Below, piece after piece: positions 19,011 to 26,463 of a DNA stretch of 64,000 bases. The DNA comes from Alphaproteobacteria bacterium (lineage in GTDB: Bacteria > Pseudomonadota > Alphaproteobacteria > UBA8366 > GCA-2717185). Position 1 is the stretch's first letter; every line of letters begins with the position of its first letter. The notes under the pieces are model-generated. The model saw only the letters and a program-made list of their open reading frames with translations, ran no database searches and was not told where the DNA came from. Made by a program: the position numbers and the translations under genes. The stretch spans positions 27,709-91,708 of the forward strand of contig JBBDQU010000056.1 of assembly GCA_040905865.1 (NCBI GenBank). The letters run 5' to 3'.

Positions 19011-19065
19011 AATAAATCGTGATTAATCGGACGCAAGGATTGCGGCGGATTGACGGCGATCTGGA

Positions 19066-19938
19066 TCAGCGCGTCGGGACCGGCGTTTCGCCGCCGTAAT
19101 CGTAGAACCCGCGACCGGATTTGCGGCCAAGCCAGCCGGCTTCGACATATTTCACCAGCAGCGGGCAGGGCCGGTATTTGGTATCCGCGAGCCCTTCATA
19201 CAGCACCTGCATCACCGCAAGACAGGTATCCAGCCCGATGAAATCGGCCAGTTCCAGCGGACCCATCGGGTGGTTGGCGCCCAGCTTCATCGCCGTGTCG
19301 ATGGCTTCCACATTGCCGACGCCTTCATAGAGCGTATAGACGGCCTCGTTGATCATCGGCAGCAGGATCCGGTTGACGATGAAGGCCGGGAAATCTTCCG
19401 CCGAGGCGACGGTCTTGCCCATTTTCAGCGCCAGGTCGCGAACCGTATCGTAGGTTTCCCTGTCCGTGCCAAGACCGCGAATCAGTTCCACCAGCTTCAT
19501 CATCGGCACCGGATTCATGAAATGCATGCCGATGAACCGGCCGGGCCGGTCGGTCGACGCCCCCAGCCGGGTGATCGAAATCGACGACGTATTGGACGCG
19601 ATGATCGCATCGGCGGACAAATGCGGGATCAGCGTTTTGAAGATTTCCTTCTTGACCGCTTCGTTCTCGGTCGCCGCCTCGATCACGATTTCACAGTCCC
19701 CGAACCGGGCGTAATCCGTCGTGGTGGCGATCCGGGCGAGGGCCGCAGTCCGGTCGCTTTCGCTGACCAGCGAACGGCGCACCTGGCGATCCATATTGCG
19801 ATCGATTTCGCCTTTTACCGCGTTCAGGGCCGCTTCATTGACATCGAGAATCCGGACGTCGAAGCCGGAAAGGGCGGCAACATGTGCGATGCCGCTGCCC
19901 ATCTGCCCGGCGCCGATGATACCAATCGTCTTGATCAT
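19066..19938 (-). CDS. hbd: 3-hydroxybutyryl-CoA dehydrogenase
   Basis: This NAD-dependent dehydrogenase interconverts 3-hydroxyacyl-CoA and acetoacetyl-CoA in short-chain fatty-acid or polyhydroxybutyrate metabolism. The 290-residue protein begins with the Rossmann motif GIIGAGQMGSGIA. It shows the ASNTSSISIT segment and the catalytic histidine in GMHFMNPVPMM, and the C-terminal dimerisation domain includes NHPMGPLELADFIGLD. It is the last gene of an etfB-etfA-hbd run on the minus strand, which couples acyl-CoA oxidation to electron transfer flavoprotein. Confidence 0.93.
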   Translation of the reverse strand: MIKTIGIIGAGQMGSGIAHVAALSGFDVRILDVNEAALNAVKGEIDRNMDRQVRRSLVSESDRTAALARIATTTDYARFGDCEIVIEAATENEAVKKEIFKTLIPHLSADAIIASNTSSISITRLGASTDRPGRFIGMHFMNPVPMMKLVELIRGLGTDRETYDTVRDLALKMGKTVASAEDFPAFIVNRILLPMINEAVYTLYEGVGNVEAIDTAMKLGANHPMGPLELADFIGLDTCLAVMQVLYEGLADTKYRPCPLLVKYVEAGWLGRKSGRGFYDYGGETPVPTR

Positions 19939-19969
19939 GTAACGCGTCCTGTCTGCGCGGCCGCGTACG

Positions 19970-20911
19970 TCAGGCCGTCTTGTTCAGTTCCGCTTCAAGT
20001 TCGGGAATCACGTTGAACAGATCGCCAACCAGCCCGTAATCGGCCACCTGGAAAATCGGTGCTTCCTCGTCCTTGTTGATGGCGACGATCACCTTGCTGT
20101 CCTTCATGCCGGCGAGGTGCTGGATCGCGCCGGAAATGCCGACCGCGATATACAGTTCCGGCGCCACGACCTTGCCGGTCTGGCCGACCTGAAATTCATT
20201 CGGCACGAACCCCGCATCGACCGCCGCGCGCGACGCACCAACGGCGGCGCCGAGGATATCCGCGACCTTTTCCAGCATGGCGAAGTTTTCGCCGTTCTGC
20301 ATGCCGCGCCCGCCGGAAATGACGATCCCCGCCGAGGTCAGTTCGGGCCGTTCGGACTTGCTGATTTCGGCCCGCAGGAAGCTGGACAGGCCCGCGTCGC
20401 CTGTCGCGTCGACCGCTTCGACACTGGCGCTGCCGCCCGTGGCGGCGGCGCCGTCAAAGCCGGTAATGCGGACCGTTATGATCTTGGTCGCGTCGGACGA
20501 CTGAACCGTCGCGATGGCGTTGCCGGCGTAAATCGGCCGTTCAAACGTATCGGGGGCGATAACCGCGCTAATTTCCGAAATCTGCTGTACATCGAGCAGG
20601 GCGGCGACACGCGGCATCAGGTTCTTGCCGTTCGTCGTTGCCGGAGCCAGGACATGGCTGTAATTTGCCGCAAGGTTGACCACCAGCGGAGCCATGTTTT
20701 CCGCCAGTTGGTTGGCGTATTCGGCGGAATCGGCACACAGGACCTTGCCGACACCCGCGATCTGCGCAGCCGCATCCGCCACGGCGCCGCAATCGCTGCC
20801 GGCCACGAGAATATCCACATCGCCGCCGATCTCGACAGCGGCCGTCACCGCATTCAGCGTTGCGGGCTTGACGTTCCTGCCGTCATGCTCGGCGATCACC
20901 AGGTTGGCCAT
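19970..20911 (-). CDS. etfA: Electron transfer flavoprotein alpha subunit
   Basis: EtfA binds FAD and, with EtfB, carries electrons from acyl-CoA dehydrogenases to ETF-ubiquinone oxidoreductase. The 313-residue length is typical. The C-terminal FAD-binding signature is clear: [20 protein letters not shown] followed by [20 protein letters not shown]. It is separated from etfB by 2 bp and so is surely co-transcribed, with hbd 31 bp downstream. Confidence 0.96.
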   Translation of the reverse strand: MANLVIAEHDGRNVKPATLNAVTAAVEIGGDVDILVAGSDCGAVADAAAQIAGVGKVLCADSAEYANQLAENMAPLVVNLAANYSHVLAPATTNGKNLMPRVAALLDVQQISEISAVIAPDTFERPIYAGNAIATVQSSDATKIITVRITGFDGAAATGGSASVEAVDATGDAGLSSFLRAEISKSERPELTSAGIVISGGRGMQNGENFAMLEKVADILGAAVGASRAAVDAGFVPNEFQVGQTGKVVAPELYIAVGISGAIQHLAGMKDSKVIVAINKDEEAPIFQVADYGLVGDLFNVIPELEAELNKTA

Positions 20912-20913
20912 GA

Positions 20914-21663
20914 TCAGATTACCTTCGCTTCGTTACGCAGTTTGTCGACGAGTTCCGCCACATCGGCCACCTTGACGCCTTCCTTGCGCTTGGCCGGTTC
21001 CACGACCTTCAGAATGTTCAGCCTGGGCGATGTATCCAGACCGATATCGGCCGGGCTCATCGTATCGATGGTCTTTTTCTTCGCCTTCATGATGTTCGGC
21101 AGGGACGCATAGCGCGGCTCGTTGAGACGCAGATCCGTCGTCACGATCATCGGCAGCTTCACATTGATCGTTTCCAGCCCGCCGTCGATTTCGCGGGTCA
21201 CATCGGCCGAACCGTCGCCGACTTCGATCTTCGACGCGAAGGTGGCCTGGCTCCAGCCCAGAAGCGCCGCCAGCATCTGGCCGGTCTGGTTGCTGTCGTC
21301 GTCGATGGCCTGTTTGCCGAGAATGACGATATCGGGGCTTTCCTTTTCGACCACGGCCTTCAGCGCCTTCGCAACTGCGAGTGGTTCCAGATTTTCATCC
21401 GTCAGGACCAGAACGCCCCGATCCGCGCCCATTGCAAGCGCCGTACGGATGGTTTCCTGGCACTGCTGCACGCCAATGGAAACGACGATTACCTCCTCGA
21501 CCTTTCCGGCTTCACGCAGGCGCAACGCTTCTTCAACGGCGATTTCATCGAACGGATTCATGGACATTTTCACATTCGCCGTCTCAACGCCGCTTCCATC
21601 CGATTTAACCCGGACCTTGACGTTGTAATCGACGACCCGCTTCACGGGGACGAGGATTTTCAT
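20914..21663 (-). CDS. etfB: Electron transfer flavoprotein beta subunit
   Basis: EtfB is the AMP-binding partner of EtfA in the heterodimeric flavoprotein that passes electrons from acyl-CoA and related dehydrogenases to the quinone pool. The 249-residue protein opens with [14 protein letters not shown] and contains the ETF-beta segment [16 protein letters not shown] and [21 protein letters not shown] near the middle. It is the first gene of the etfB-etfA-hbd operon, with a 54-bp gap from the methyltransferase-like gene upstream. Confidence 0.96.
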   Translation of the reverse strand: MKILVPVKRVVDYNVKVRVKSDGSGVETANVKMSMNPFDEIAVEEALRLREAGKVEEVIVVSIGVQQCQETIRTALAMGADRGVLVLTDENLEPLAVAKALKAVVEKESPDIVILGKQAIDDDSNQTGQMLAALLGWSQATFASKIEVGDGSADVTREIDGGLETINVKLPMIVTTDLRLNEPRYASLPNIMKAKKKTIDTMSPADIGLDTSPRLNILKVVEPAKRKEGVKVADVAELVDKLRNEAKVI

Positions 21664-21717
21664 CGCGATATTTTCCCTACATTCTTGGCTGAGGCGGGGT
21701 CCTGTTTAGGCCCGCCT

Positions 21718-22563
21718 CTAAACCGTGTCAAGACGAGCCGCCGCGCCGATTTGCCGTTCCTGCCCGTCGTTTCCCGGCAATATGATGGCGCTAAGCATCC
21801 GCGCCCGCACACTGTAATCGGGCGAAATTTCTCCCAGCGGCGCGATTTCCCAATCCCACGAACGATCATGCGGCGGCAGAATAATTCCCGGTAGCTGATC
21901 TTCCGTTTTGTGCACTGCGCCATCCCGGGACAGAAATTCACGCTTCGTGTCCGTGATCAGACAGCACGTTGCATTAAATTCCCGCAAATGCCGCAGATGC
22001 GCATGCACGACATCGGCGGCGAAACCCAGCGCCTCGTCGCGGGACAGGACGATATGCCGGGACAGAAAGCGCAGGGGCGTCACGGCCAGTTGAGACACGA
22101 CATTGGCCGATACCAGGAAATCGACCGATTCATGGTCCTGCGGCAGATGGGGCTGCGGTCGCGGCGGGCTGCTGGCGCCCCGCGCCGCGCCTTCCAGCAG
22201 GCCCTGCGCGACGCCGGAAATATCCCGCGCCACCAGCCTGACATTCGGAAATCGGCGGGCCGCCAGCCGTGCCGGCCATAAATGCGCCACATCGACCAGC
22301 GTCACCGTTCCGAAACGCGACGCCAGTTCCGCCAGCGGAATATCCAGCAGCGGCCCGGAACCATAGATCATCGCGTGGCGGTGCGTCGCACACCCTTCCA
22401 TCGCGGCGCGTACGGCATCTTTCGATTCCCGCAGGTGCGGCGCCCATTGCCGCCGCCAGCGCCCGTATTGCGCCTGAATGGCGATCAGTTCCCCGAGATA
22501 CCCTGCCCGCCGCGCCCAGGGCGGCGCGGGCGTCAGCGCCCATTGCAGCGCTTCGGCGATCAT
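21718..22563 (-). CDS. Rossmann-fold methyltransferase-like protein, function unknown
   Basis: The 281-residue protein is not a family I can name. It shows a class I methyltransferase-like core: IYGSGPLLDIPLAELASRFG (motif I-like, glycine pair), then VTLVDVAHLWPARLAA (acidic strand-2 end) and VDFLVSANVVSQL (motif IV-like). The start at ATG 22563 was chosen because it keeps the gene clear of pduO (17-bp gap) and begins an MIAEALQW helix. It sits between etfB and pduO on the same strand. Methyl transfer is inferred from the fold only. Confidence 0.72.
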   Translation of the reverse strand: MIAEALQWALTPAPPWARRAGYLGELIAIQAQYGRWRRQWAPHLRESKDAVRAAMEGCATHRHAMIYGSGPLLDIPLAELASRFGTVTLVDVAHLWPARLAARRFPNVRLVARDISGVAQGLLEGAARGASSPPRPQPHLPQDHESVDFLVSANVVSQLAVTPLRFLSRHIVLSRDEALGFAADVVHAHLRHLREFNATCCLITDTKREFLSRDGAVHKTEDQLPGIILPPHDRSWDWEIAPLGEISPDYSVRARMLSAIILPGNDGQERQIGAAARLDTV

Positions 22564-22579
22564 CGGGCAAGATGCGGCG

Positions 22580-23143
22580 TCAGCGGTTCGCTCCCGGCAC
22601 CCACAGCACATCCCCTGCGCCGTCGTCGTTGCAGGCCCGGGCCAGCACGAACAGCAGGTCGGACAGCCGGTTCAGATAGGCGATGACGATCCCGCTGACC
22701 GGTTCCTGCACAGCCAGTTCGGTTGCCAGCCGTTCCGCCCGGCGCGCAACGGTTCGCGCCAGGTGCAGATAGGCCGCGGCCGCCGTACCCCCGGGAAGGA
22801 CGAAACTGTTGAGCGGCGCCAGGGATGCATTGAAACGGTCGATTTCCCCTTCGAGCCAGTCGATCTGCGGCTGGGTCACGCGCAGCGCGCCGGCGCCGCG
22901 TTCGCCGCCCTCCGGGGTGCACAGGTCCGCGCCCAGGTCGAACAGGTCGTTCTGTATCCGGGAGAGCGCATTGTCGATGGCGCCGTCGGTATGCAGCCGC
23001 ACCAGGCCGATAACGGCGTTGGTTTCGTCCACGGTGCCCGTCGCCGCGACGCGAAGATCGTGTTTTGCCACGCGGCGGCCATCGCCCAGCGAGGTTTCGC
23101 CCTTATCGCCGCCCCGCGTGTAGATCCGGGTCAACCGCACCAT
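22580..23143 (-). CDS. PduO-type cob(I)yrinic acid a,c-diamide adenosyltransferase
   Basis: This trimeric enzyme transfers the 5'-deoxyadenosyl group of ATP to cob(I)alamin or cobinamide, generating the adenosyl cofactor. The 187-residue protein carries the N-terminal ATP-binding signature YTRGGDKGETSLGDGRRV (residues 8-25). The C-terminal helix includes YLNRLSDLLFVLAR, and the conserved Arg/Glu pair lies in ARTVARRAER. Its product is the cofactor that NrdJ (6574-8853) requires. It is followed on the same strand by the methyltransferase-like gene and preceded by the twin-membrane-segment protein with a 6-bp gap. Confidence 0.93.
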   Translation of the reverse strand: MVRLTRIYTRGGDKGETSLGDGRRVAKHDLRVAATGTVDETNAVIGLVRLHTDGAIDNALSRIQNDLFDLGADLCTPEGGERGAGALRVTQPQIDWLEGEIDRFNASLAPLNSFVLPGGTAAAAYLHLARTVARRAERLATELAVQEPVSGIVIAYLNRLSDLLFVLARACNDDGAGDVLWVPGANR

Positions 23144-23149
23144 CGCCGG

Positions 23150-23350
23150 TCACCCCCTGCCGACGAAGAACAGGACGATCGCAAACAGCAGCAGCGCCGA
23201 CGCCTGCAGGAGAACGCGCGCACGCATGAATTTGTTGGCGTATCGGCGATTGAAGTCACCGCCTCTCGCCATGCCTATGATACCAAGGACAAGCACGGCC
23301 AGCGTGGCGACCATCGCCAGAACCATGAAAACGACAAATACACCGGACAT
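23150..23350 (-). CDS. Twin-transmembrane (HIG1-like) small membrane protein
   Basis: The 66-residue protein has two hydrophobic helices (about residues 3-26 and 46-64) joined by a basic loop containing GGDFNRRYANKFMRARV. That loop resembles the RxxxNxxM(R)xR motif of hypoxia-induced HIG1-domain proteins, which associate with respiratory oxidases in mitochondria. The ATG at 23350 was preferred over in-frame codons upstream because the membrane helix begins there. Small proteins of this type are often found beside PduO in Alphaproteobacteria. The function is inferred from the motif. Confidence 0.75.
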   Translation of the reverse strand: MSGVFVVFMVLAMVATLAVLVLGIIGMARGGDFNRRYANKFMRARVLLQASALLLFAIVLFFVGRG

Positions 23351-23436
23351 ATCCACGATATAGTGTGTACGACCAGAGTTTGACAGGCTAAATCGGTGCA
23401 GGCAGAGCAAGAGATTACGCCAAGGAGATATCGGAC

Positions 23437-24150
23437 GTGGACAACGAATTGCGCCGGCGCCTCATGGGCATATCGACCGGAACGCTGACCTACCAGCTTC
23501 TGAAGCGGAATATCCGCAATGTCTATATGCGAGGCGTCCTGCCGCTTCATCCGGTGACGGAACGCATGGTCGGCGTCGCCTATACATTGCGTTTCATCCC
23601 GATGCGCGAGGATATCGCCGACCTGGCGCTACTCGCCAGCCCGCAGAACCTCGCGCGCCGCGCCATCGAGGAATGTCCTGCCGGCGGGGTTCTCGTCACC
23701 GACGCCAGAGGCGACCGCGACAGCGGCACTATCGGCGACATCCTCATTACCCGGCTTAAATACCGCGGCGTTGCCGGAATTGTCACCGATGGCGGCATTC
23801 GCGATGCCGATGCGGTTCGCGATATCGGCCTGCCGGTCTTCGGCGCCGGCCCCGCCGCGCCGGCCAGCCCCACGGCGCATTGTCCCGCCGGGCTGCAGGA
23901 ACCGATATCCTGTGGCGGCGTCGCCGTATATCCCGGCGACATTATCGTCGCCGACGGCGATGGCTGCGCGGTCCTGCCGCAGGCCCTGGCGGAGGAAGTC
24001 GCCCGCGATGCCGCCGCGCAGGAAGGCATCGAGGAATTCATCCAGAAACTGGTTGCCGGCGGCCGGCCGGTTATCGGCACCTATCCGGCCGGCGACACGG
24101 TTCGCGCCGAATATGACGCGTGGCTCAAGGCCGGAAAACCGGCCCTGTAA
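23437..24150 (+). CDS. RraA/HMG-aldolase family protein
   Basis: The 237-residue protein belongs to the RraA-like superfamily, which includes 4-hydroxy-4-methyl-2-oxoglutarate aldolases and RNase E regulators. The conserved block VLVTDARGDRDSGTIGDIL and then GVAGIVTDGGIRDADAV (Asp/Arg metal and substrate residues) is intact. VYPGDIIVADGDGCAVLP near residue 165 is the family's third motif. The start is GTG at 23437, with a strong ribosome-binding site AAGGAGAT at 23422-23429. A rho-independent terminator follows. The length is greater than that of RNase E regulators, so an aldolase or related lyase is more likely than an RNase regulator. Confidence 0.85.
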   Translation: MDNELRRRLMGISTGTLTYQLLKRNIRNVYMRGVLPLHPVTERMVGVAYTLRFIPMREDIADLALLASPQNLARRAIEECPAGGVLVTDARGDRDSGTIGDILITRLKYRGVAGIVTDGGIRDADAVRDIGLPVFGAGPAAPASPTAHCPAGLQEPISCGGVAVYPGDIIVADGDGCAVLPQALAEEVARDAAAQEGIEEFIQKLVAGGRPVIGTYPAGDTVRAEYDAWLKAGKPAL

Positions 24151-24168
24151 CCGCGGATCAGAACGGAT

Positions 24169-24193
24169 AAAGGGAGCCCGGCGCCCCTTTTTT
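24169..24193 (+). terminator. Rho-independent terminator of the rraA-like gene
   Basis: Nineteen bases after the stop codon, AAAGGG (24169-24174) pairs with the CCCC-TTT at 24184-24190. The inner GC/GC pairs surround a CCG loop, and a run of six T follows (24188-24193). The stem and T-run make a plausible intrinsic terminator for the plus-strand gene. Confidence 0.7.
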
Positions 24194-24459
24194 CAGCTTT
24201 TCGGCCGCCCCTTGGAACGGCCGTTCGGGCGGCCTTTCTTGGCGCGATTCAAACGGTCCACCGGCGCCGGAAATGCAAGGACGACGGCGCTTTCGGGCCG
24301 TTCAATACGGAGCACCGCGTCGCCTGTCCCCGTCAGGGCCGGCGCGACTTCTTCAACTTCAACGACTTTCTGATCGACCGGCACGATTGCGGCCAGTCCA
24401 CCATGCCGGTATCGGACCATGCCGCTTGATCGACGACCGTATATGCGTAATTCGAACAT
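24193..24459 (-). CDS. Small basic-tailed hypothetical protein (88 aa)
   Basis: I do not recognise this protein. It reads 88 residues from an ATG at 24459 preceded by AGGGAG about seven bases upstream, and its third-position GC content matches neighbouring genes. The body (about 1-68) is probably beta-rich. The last 15 residues are basic with two KGRP-like repeats (KKGRPNGRSKGRPKS), reminiscent of AT-hooks. That tail is encoded by a perfect inverted repeat (24203-24210 with 24227-24234) that can also act as a hairpin on the opposite strand, so part of the tail sequence may be constrained by the hairpin. Confidence 0.5.
   Translation of the reverse strand: MFELRIYGRRSSGMVRYRHGGLAAIVPVDQKVVEVEEVAPALTGTGDAVLRIERPESAVVLAFPAPVDRLNRAKKGRPNGRSKGRPKS
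24203..24240 (+). terminator. Inverted repeat with T-rich tail, possible second terminator
   Basis: GGCCGCCC (24203-24210) and GGGCGGCC (24227-24234) are perfectly complementary, flank an inner palindrome AACGGCCGTT (24217-24226), and are followed by TTTCTT. On the plus strand this could back up the rraA-like terminator. It lies inside the 3' end of the small minus-strand gene. Confidence 0.4.
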
Positions 24460-24898
24460 CAGACGCTCCCTATCCCTGCACCGGACAGTCCGGTCAATGT
24501 ATCGCTTCCCAGCGGCAGGTCAAGACCGTTCCCCCGACGATGGAAACAAATGATTCAGAACAGGATTTCATGGATGATTCGCTAACCGCTACGGCATCGA
24601 CAGCAGGCGCCGTTGAGCCGCGATTCGGGCGCGTCAGGCCCAAAAAACTGCTGTTCATCGGCGGGATTTAAAAAAAGTCCTTGGTTTGGCTGGCCGAAGC
24701 GACTAGATTCCGGAAATCGACGACAGGTTAGCCAATACGGCTCATTGCGGCGTTTGCAGGTTTCAATAGCTTGATTCAGCCGGTCGATAGCCCGTGACAG
24801 AGAAGGTCCGGGGTCGTAGCTCCAAAAGTATGGTTCTCGCGATACGCCTTTACGTAGGGCAGATGAGTTTGAGCGTTTAAACAATTAATGACGGAAAA
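24460..24898. other. 439-bp region without a confident gene
   Basis: This region upstream of the DUF4167 gene is less GC-rich than its surroundings. It holds a short plus-strand frame (24541-24671, listed separately) and a minus-strand frame of about 100 codons from a TTG near 24884. That frame has a protein-like middle, but its only start is a TTG with no ribosome-binding site, so I do not call it. It must contain the promoter of the DUF4167 gene; no clear -35/-10 pair was found. It could be decayed coding sequence. Confidence 0.4.
24541..24671 (+). pseudogene. Possible truncated membrane-protein gene (43 codons)
   Basis: An ATG at 24541 opens METNDSEQDFMDDSLT..., an acidic N-terminus ending in RPKKLLFIGGI. 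The frame stops exactly where a membrane helix would be expected to continue. Acidic tail, KK and then a hydrophobic start is the layout of many single-span membrane proteins, and the sequence immediately after the stop is A-rich and differs in character. A 5' remnant of a broken gene is one explanation; a chance frame is the other. Confidence 0.25.
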
Positions 24899-25540
24899 AT
24901 GAGACAAGGGCAAAATCCGAAGCGGTCTCGCGGCCGTAGTGGCGGGGGGCGTCGTAATGTGTCCCCACGACATCAGAATTTCGACAGCAACGGTCCGAGT
25001 ATCCGTATTCGCGGCAATGCGCACCAGGTCTACGAAAAATACCTGCAACTGGCCCGCGACGCCTATACGGCGGGGGACAGGATCGCTGCCGAAAATATGT
25101 ACCAGCATGCGGAACACTACTTTCGGCTCGTGAATATGGAGGATGCCGAAAACGGCCAGCCCCGTCAGAATCGCGGCGACAGCAACGATTCCAGGTCTTC
25201 CGACCGGCAATATTCCGGTAACGACCAGCGGGACAACGACGATTCCTCCGACTCGAACGAGGAAACGGCCCATGAAGCACCGAGTCCGCGCCAGTCGCGC
25301 GATACCGGCCGCGGAAACGACCAGTCCCCAGGTACTTCGGAGACGGACGACGACACAAAGACAGCCCGGCGCCCGGCGCGCAAGCCGCGTCGAAATACGG
25401 CCCGTCCTGTTGAAGCGGACAAGAACGGCAATGTCGCTGACTTGTCGGGGCAAGCCGCCGTTGTCGTCGAAAAACCCCATGCGGCGTTCGATCCTGCAAC
25501 CGCCGGTGACGAAGCCATCGACGAGCGCGCCGCCGACTGA
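24899..25540 (+). CDS. DUF4167 domain protein
   Basis: The 213-residue protein has the alphaproteobacterial DUF4167 domain at its N-terminus (about 1-80): a basic Arg/Gly-rich start (RQGQNPKRSRGRSGGGRR) and then RIRGNAHQVYEKYLQLARDAYTAGDRIAAENMYQHAEHYFR-type helices. The remainder (about 85-213) is acidic, polar and low-complexity (many D, S, E, R, Q) and is probably disordered. The basic tail plus disorder suggests RNA binding, but no function is established. In many relatives it sits beside prfA-prmC; here those genes are about 24 kb away. It is preceded by a gene-poor stretch. Confidence 0.85.
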   Translation: MRQGQNPKRSRGRSGGGRRNVSPRHQNFDSNGPSIRIRGNAHQVYEKYLQLARDAYTAGDRIAAENMYQHAEHYFRLVNMEDAENGQPRQNRGDSNDSRSSDRQYSGNDQRDNDDSSDSNEETAHEAPSPRQSRDTGRGNDQSPGTSETDDDTKTARRPARKPRRNTARPVEADKNGNVADLSGQAAVVVEKPHAAFDPATAGDEAIDERAAD

Positions 25541-25896
25541 TTGCCGCCGCGCCGACAATCGTCGCGCCGGCTGTCCGTGCGGACCGATGGTCGAATTACG
25601 CCGGGCCATTCGGATCGGGATTACGCTGGGCATTGCATGACGAGTGACGGACCGGAATCGGCGACGGCGGCAACGCGGGTGGCATTACCGCCGTCTGTCC
25701 GCAGATCGAATGCCTTTTGGGAGGGGCAGGGTGGGCAATCGATCAACGGCTTTCCGAAAACATCCGATGCAAGCATCTTCTGCTTCCGACATGGTGCATG
25801 ATCATCGGAAACAGCGAACCGGTCAGTGACGCCGGTCACAGGCCGCAGCTTTTCGCGCTTGTTTATCCGTTCCGGAACCGGCAAGCTTTTTGCGTC
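25541..25896. other. 356-bp region without a recognised gene
   Basis: This gap separates the DUF4167 gene from recX. An in-frame upward extension of recX to 25717 exists, but the added residues do not resemble RecX. Short frames on both strands have no ribosome-binding site or domain. No terminator with a T-run was seen. Confidence 0.4.
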
Positions 25897-26463
25897 ATGA
25901 ACAAGGCTATCAAGAAGCGGCAGCCGCGCCGGGTTTCCGCCCGGTCGCTGGAATCGGCCGCACTGGCGCACCTGCAGCGTTACAGCACTTCGGCGGCGAA
26001 TCTGCGCGCGGTGCTGATGCGGCGTGTCTGGCGCGCCGCGCAGGCAAATGACGATGACCCGGCAGAGGGCGTCATCCTGGTCGATGCGCTGATCGAACGT
26101 TTCCTGCGGTCCGGTCTGCTGAATGACGCCGATTATGCCGCGGCCCGGGCCGCGACGCTGCACCGGCGCGGCGCGTCCAGCCGCGGCATCCGCATGCGCC
26201 TCGCGGAAAAAGGCGTCGATGGCGGCCAGATCGATCAGGCGCTGGAAAGTCTGGAAGACGAAACGGGCGGCGCCGATATCCGGGGCGCGTTCAATTTTGC
26301 GCGGCGGCGGCGATTGGGTCCCTGGCGAAAAGCAGACCGCGATTCCCGCCGCGACCGCGATATGGCGGCGCTGGGCCGGCAGGGCTACAGCTTTGAAATC
26401 GTCCGGCGTATCGTCGATGCCGACTCTGTCGCAGCACTCGAAGCGGAGATCGCGGACGATTAA
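25897..26463 (+). CDS. recX: RecX-family regulatory protein
   Basis: RecX proteins bind RecA filaments and limit recombinase activity. The 188-residue protein has the family's tandem three-helix repeats: a first repeat around LESAALAHLQRYSTSAANLRAVL, a second at FLRSGLLNDADYAAARA, then RRGASSRGIRMRLAEKGVD and a C-terminal ALGRQGYSFEIVRRIVD repeat. The ATG at 25897 was chosen because it gives the usual basic N-terminus (NKAIKKRQPRRV). RecA is not in the window, so the gene is not linked to it here. It converges with the MmgE/PrpD gene with a 4-bp overlap. Confidence 0.8.
   Translation: MNKAIKKRQPRRVSARSLESAALAHLQRYSTSAANLRAVLMRRVWRAAQANDDDPAEGVILVDALIERFLRSGLLNDADYAAARAATLHRRGASSRGIRMRLAEKGVDGGQIDQALESLEDETGGADIRGAFNFARRRRLGPWRKADRDSRRDRDMAALGRQGYSFEIVRRIVDADSVAALEAEIADD

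Noticed and set aside
24582..24884. 100-codon minus-strand frame with a protein-like middle
   Set aside because: The only start is a TTG without a ribosome-binding site, and it overlaps the candidate remnant at 24541-24671; left as part of the uncalled region.
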